From NCBI GenBank assembly GCA_039619475.1, contig CM077115.1:506871352-506935351 (forward strand): DNA of 64,000 bases, read 5' to 3'. This document shows, piece by piece, positions 59,548-64,000 of the stretch (its first letter is position 1; each line of letters begins with the position of its first letter). This stretch comes from Icerya purchasi (Eukaryota > Arthropoda > Insecta > Hemiptera > Monophlebidae). The notes under the pieces are model-generated. The model did no database searches. It was not told the origin of the DNA and saw nothing but the letters and a program-made list of their open reading frames with translations. Both the position numbers and the translations under genes were made by a program.

Positions 59548-60290
59548 TTTTGGGCACGTCAGCTAAGGACCTACACGTAGAAACAACAAGAAAGAAAAGA
59601 GCCGTCAGTTAAATTTTGATTCGGTCAGATGTGGACAATATAAAAGACCTATAATGGATGGCGAGGGGAAGGACAAAATATAAGATGCGCAATAAGGAGT
59701 AAGGAGCTTGAGTTTCAACAGACAAGAATATAAAATAAAACGTTCGACAGAAAGGAATGGACATTCAAAAAAGATGTGATTGGTGTTGCAAACCAGCGCT
59801 CCGTTGGGGTGGAGAGGGCAATTTGGAGAGGAAACAATAGCGAAAACGAGAAGAAGGGAGAGCAGAATGGCCAAAACGCAAGTGAATCACAGAAATTAAA
59901 GTAACTCCAAGAACATCAGGTATTAGAAGGAAGACTAGATTGTACAGACAGATAAAAGAATTGATCGTTACGAAAGGAGGAGGGGTAAATATCTGGCCAA
60001 AGTTTGAGATGAAAATTAGTACATAGGAAATTCAAGTTAGAGGATGAAATTTTTCTTAAGAAAAGGAACGATAAGAAGCAGCAACCCGAGCCGAAAAATC
60101 CGCTGTCTCATTACCTTTAATGCCCGTGTGGTTGGGAACCCCACAGGAAATCAACACAGATGGGGTAGCGAGAAGAAAGAAAATGGATCAGATAGCGTAT
60201 GTGAAGAATGATGAAATCGAAAGAGTGATCAGGAGAAAAAAAAAACTCTTTTTTCCATTGTTTTCGATAAAATACGCGGCAGGGGACCAT
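59548..60290 (-). mobile_element. LINE family A, longest copy
   Basis: On the minus strand the RNase H block CGVPNHTGIKGNETADFSAR (about 60145-60085) is followed by the cysteine/histidine terminus NCPLHPNGALVCNTNHIFF then ECPFLSVER (about 59830-59745). The 3' end TCCTTAGCTGACGTGCCC leads into an A-rich tail at 59548 and below. It supplies the reference order used to recognise the other LINE A fragments. Confidence 0.78.
59605..60190 (-). pseudogene. LINE family A RNase H and C-terminal region
   Basis: RNase H motif VPNHTGIKGNETAD carries the conserved histidine and the glutamate-aspartate pair. An in-frame stop and frame changes follow before the open frame at 59874-59605, which holds the C-terminal C.L....C....H..F.C zinc-binding pattern usual after RNase H in I/R1-like LINEs. 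Endonuclease and RT are absent. Non-functional. Confidence 0.75.
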
Positions 60291-61822
60291 GGTTAATAAT
60301 TTTGCATGGAAGTAAAGTTTTTCTTAAAGGCTTTAATGTAGAAACGATTCTAACACGGTTTGCAAAGGATGTAAGCGGTGTTCCGAGTAGGATTACAGAT
60401 GAGTTTTTTTTTTTTTTGCAAAGGAAAGCAGATTTTTAAATTAGAACGCCCATATTGCTGAGCAGAATCTGGAACACCGCTTCGATAAGTTTTTCAGGAC
60501 ATAATGGTAGATAAATTTGCATTTGCATAAAAGAGAAAATCGGGGTTTTTCTGCTTATTTAGACAGAACACGGTGATCGGTGTCTATACGAACGCTGAAT
60601 CGTAAGTTTTTCATTTTCTTCGCAAAAACTGCAACACTAATCGCACACGGCAACGATAGGTAACACGGCATATTTTATAACTCAAAATTGACCGGGTGAT
60701 GTTGGTACACATATAATCATTTAAAAGCATTCTTCTACCAAAGGAGCTCGACTCAATTAAATGTTCAACTTGATTGTACGATGTTCAGGTCAGATTATTA
60801 ACGATAGCCTGATGAAAAGGTAAATTTTTCCTATGCATAAAACGAGAACAGTAACCGATTAAGAATTTTCTTTTTCCGTTTTAAAGACCTGAACTCTGTT
60901 CAGCGCATTAATCAGTTTGCCGAAGCGGTAAATTAGTTATATACTAGCCACTATGTTATTTGCCCATCTATCCCATACTGCTATAAATGGACGCAAATCA
61001 CTGTGACCCATAGGACAAGTGAGCGTAGTCATTTTCTATCGCCTTTCTAGAATTTCGATTTTAGATGTTACTTTTATATTTAGTCGTCGTTAGAAACGAT
61101 TTAATCACTCTCACATTACAGTAACGACATCTCATGATTTCACGTTAATATATTCCATTACATACGAATCGTCGCTTAAAAACAATACATGTTTTGAATT
61201 AATGTTTTCCTATTCGTCAGCAGACAGAATAAATTGTAACGCGTAAAATATTACTTTTATTTTTGTCGCGAAAACATTTATTTTTACTTAAATCGAATTC
61301 AAATATGCATTATTGCTTCGAAATTTAATGTTTCACTCTTGTTATGCGCTCATATTCGTAGCGATAATCGCACATATTTTCGCGGATATTGCACGTACAA
61401 AATTAAATCGTAATAAAAAATAAAATTAAAAAAAAAGATATTGCAAAAAACCAAAGGGTAACTTAAAAATCAAAAACGGTTAACAATGCAGTAGAGCATT
61501 TAATATAATAAGACTAAAATCAATCGATATTTTTTCCCAAACGAAAAAGTTTCTCAAAATTAAAATCGCATCGTAACATACAATTACTATACAATTACAA
61601 TTCGTTCTTAATAGAATAATAGGCAAAATATATGAGATTACACATAAAACACATTCGTAATTAGCAATGTACAGATTTGTGTGTTTGTGTGTCTTGATGA
61701 CATACAATGTAACAGATGAGTAGTCAGTTTCTCTGTTCCATAGTACCTACACATAATATATGTATATATGATATATAATACATGAGAAATGTATTTGCGC
61801 AAAAACGGACAACACCGCATTA
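60291..61822. other. Spacer, nothing recognised
   Basis: Frames at 61707-61480 and 61820-61638 (minus) have no domain. If the exon at 62060 is real, the part just below 61823 would be its 3' untranslated region. Confidence 0.35.
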
Positions 61823-62060
61823 TCAGTTATTATTGTGCGGTTGTTGAATGCTTCGGTACGATGGTGTTTCGTATATCGGTTCCGACTGCGAGAAGACTTC
61901 GTATCGAGTTGGTAAAATCAGCTGCTCCAGCTCGGCAGATAAATGCCTTCGTATCATCTGCTTAGAAGTTGGGATCTCTAGAGCGTTTGCTAACATATCG
62001 CCGTCGAATGACGGTTCCAAAACCACTACAGCTCCGTGAATTCCGCAATCTAATCGAAAA
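61823..62060 (-). CDS. Possible terminal coding exon of an unrecognised gene
   Basis: The minus strand is open from an acceptor-like site (TTTTCGATTAG just above 62053) to TAA at 61823. It would encode about 75 residues: CGIHGAVVVLEPSFDGDM, then LANALEIPTSKQMIRRHLSA, ELEQLILPTRYEVFSQ and a polar tail EPIYETPSYRSIQQPHNNN. Base use is clearly richer in GC than the flanks, third positions vary, and a pyrimidine-rich tract precedes the AG, all as in a real exon. I recognise no family. The tail has two tyrosines in YETPSY, possibly a cytoplasmic or unstructured end. No partner exon was found upstream in the window, so it could also be chance. Confidence 0.4.
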
Positions 62061-62189
62061 TTAATCGCGATTTACACGGATTAAATAGAGAAGAAAATCA
62101 AGTATTTTGACCTTAAATCGGGCACCGTTTGTTCTGTTTGTGACGTAGTATAAGCAATTTCACTTAACGAAATATAGCACGTGTGTAAG

Positions 62190-62420
62190 GGAACGTAGCC
62201 TAGTGGTTAAGATGCTCGGCTACCAAGTCTCATTCTGGATTTTACTCCCAAGTGTCAAACTAAATACCGGAGAAGTCCAAGGGCAACCTTTTAAAGTATA
62301 CTTCAGAAACAATTGTTAAACAGGCGACTGCTTTCTTCACCAACGGGAAGAGACACCATCTAAAATAATTTCGGTTCGAAATAAAAGTATGTTTCCAATG
62401 CAAAAAGACGAATCAATAAA
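62190..62420 (+). mobile_element. tRNA-like SINE remnant
   Basis: GTAGCCTAGTGGTTAAGATG followed by CTCGGCTACCAAG has the A-box pattern and anticodon-arm layout of a tRNA. The B-box position (GGATTTTACTCC) is degenerate. The downstream part does not match the SINE family at 1993, 23766 and 54916, so it would be a different family. The 3' boundary is a guess. Confidence 0.5.
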
Positions 62421-64000
62421 GATTTCGAAAAAGTTAAACAGCTGCTCCCCCGGAACTTGATAAAATCGAAAACATAATATTTAAACATCATAGTATACAT
62501 TAGGATGTAAAGTATTGGGAAAAAAAAATTTATATATATATATATATATGTACACTTAGGTATTCTGAGGCTTGTATAATATTATACTCAAAAGGTAAAA
62601 ATTTTCAGGTAAATAAAGGCGTCATTCGAGATAACTCCATTATCTTTAACTGCGGTTTCAAAATGGTATTTTGTTGTTTTTTTTCTCTGCCACGCCAACT
62701 TGAATAATATTTAACGTGGCTAGCAAGTTTTGTATCAGATCCGTCCTTGGAAATACGATAAATTTTACATTTGTTACTCTCACTAGAGCAGGAAATATTA
62801 CAGCAACTCAATATAGATGCAAAAGTGATCGTAAAGCTATATGTAAATTTAAATAGTTCCTAAAAGTGTTATTCATAATTAGGATCCTTAAAGATCTGGT
62901 CTGATCGTAAGGTCAGCTGGAAAACGGAGACAGTAAATATCGGACATATTTATATTTTTGTTCTTTTCTGATTCATTAAGCTTTTCACATTGTATCTCGT
63001 AGTATTTCCGAATTTACGATTTATTTAAATCGGTTTATATAAATGTTTAGAAGCGTAATATCATCAGTTAATTTAAGCTTCGTCGCTGGTATTTATAGGT
63101 AAAATAATTCAGAAAAATCAGGAAGACGGTTAGACGATGAAAAATGCGCGAAATAGTTGATTTATCAACGAACTCAACAAAAATACTCCGAAAAAAAGCG
63201 TTGCTTCACATACGGGGAAAGCTAAGTACTTTTCATGTTCTTCAATGGAAGCATTACTGAGTGATTAGAACAACATTTTAGATAAGTGCAGCGTGACATG
63301 CTGGCTTGTCATAATTTTAAAGATCTTAGTCGACTGCTACTGGCCACTATAAACTGAACTACAACTCTGCTTCTCAATTCACATTTCCACTGAGCTCATA
63401 TATTGCTGAGACGACTGTGTTCTTCGTTTGTTTGAGTACATTTAATACTCTTGTATCTTTTCAAATTTTATAACTACTTGCCAGTTGAAGTTTTTGGGGA
63501 ACTGCCAATGTTAGTGTATTTGTACATGGGTTTGAATAGGTGTGTATGACACTGAGTTCGAATGTAGATGCACTGGTAAGTTTTGTAAGAAAACATTATA
63601 ATACTTACCACACTATAAGTTTGTTCGGTCGTATTGTAATAATTTGCCAGTGTGGGTTTTTGTGAGTTTGTTTCAGCTAGATTAATAAAATTTATATACC
63701 GTTGTTTAGCTCTATAAGTGCAAACTGTAACTGGCCGAAAGGCTGTTGTTTGTACATTATCGCAAATAAATAAATAAATAATTTTCATTAACATCTATTT
63801 CGGCTGCTTAGACTTTCGCGCCAATTTTACACCCCTATTTTCTGGAGCTGACAAAGAATTCCGGAAATTTCATACAATACTTAATACATTATGTGCGCAA
63901 CAATTTTTAGTTTTTAAAAAAAAAAATAAAAACAGATATACAGAGTTCAAAAGGAGAAAAGAAATACAGCACGCGTTTATATTTATACATTTCGATTTAC
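62421..64000. other. Terminal stretch, nothing recognised
   Basis: A (TA)n tract lies at 62531-62549. Minus frames at 62811-62605 and 63794-63474 show no recognised domain. A (TAAA)n run lies at about 63766-63780. Confidence 0.35.

Noticed and set aside
63474..63794. 106-codon minus-strand frame at the right edge
   Set aside because: No domain, AT-driven composition and a simple-repeat start; no evidence for a gene.

Overview
The window is AT-rich eukaryotic DNA with spliced coding sequence, tRNA-derived SINEs and a dense mix of decayed transposons. The family mix (mariner DD34D and DD41D, hAT, Tc1, Helitron/Helentron, and RTE-, CR1- and RNase H-bearing LINEs) fits an arthropod, most likely an insect. 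I cannot name the species. There is no operon, CRISPR array or other prokaryotic hallmark.

One host gene can be reconstructed completely: pyridoxine/pyridoxamine 5'-phosphate oxidase (PNPO) on the minus strand, 30242-28491. It has six coding exons, GT-AG introns in consistent phase, and encodes 243 aa with the family signature near the C-terminus. A second, unrecognised terminal exon is possible on the minus strand at about 62060-61823. Everything else recognisable is mobile or repetitive.

Left third (1-26 kb): a SINE (1993-2355), a DD41D mariner (2943-4277), a DD34D mariner with intact ends and two nonsense codons (4733-6009), and an older mariner split by a LINE insertion (about 7030-9288, LINE about 7315-8392). 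Then come an RTE-type LINE tail (10245-10632) and a 3' end of LINE family A (12001-12310). A 5.5-kb foldback-like transposon (12702-18186) has 1-kb inverted arms, GC-rich tandem repeats at its tips and an 8-bp target duplication. It is followed by a hAT deletion derivative (19283-19877), a hAT-type MITE (20955-21224), a second SINE (23766-24120) and another mariner-like element (24134-25401).

Middle (26-45 kb): PNPO, a Helentron-like remnant with Pif1 helicase and AP-endonuclease pieces (about 36420-35420, minus), and a Helitron with Pif1 domain and a recognisable 3' terminus (about 42060-40301, minus). A large inverted repeat (42566-43299), a CR1-like LINE 3' end (43330-43760) and a hAT-like element with target duplication (44441-45070) follow.

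Right third (45-64 kb): LINE family A copies in both orientations, two inverted copies of a family with palindromic ends (47046-47553 and 53206-53678), a second MITE copy (50214-50477) and a LINE with RT and RNase H (52000-53200). Also present are a Tc1 relic, a SINE with an 11-bp target duplication (54916-55287), a CR1/Jockey-like tail and a tRNA-like SINE head near 62.2 kb.

The best candidate for something undescribed is the foldback-like element at 12702-18186. The rest are largely known families or low-copy repeats whose status needs a genome-wide copy search.
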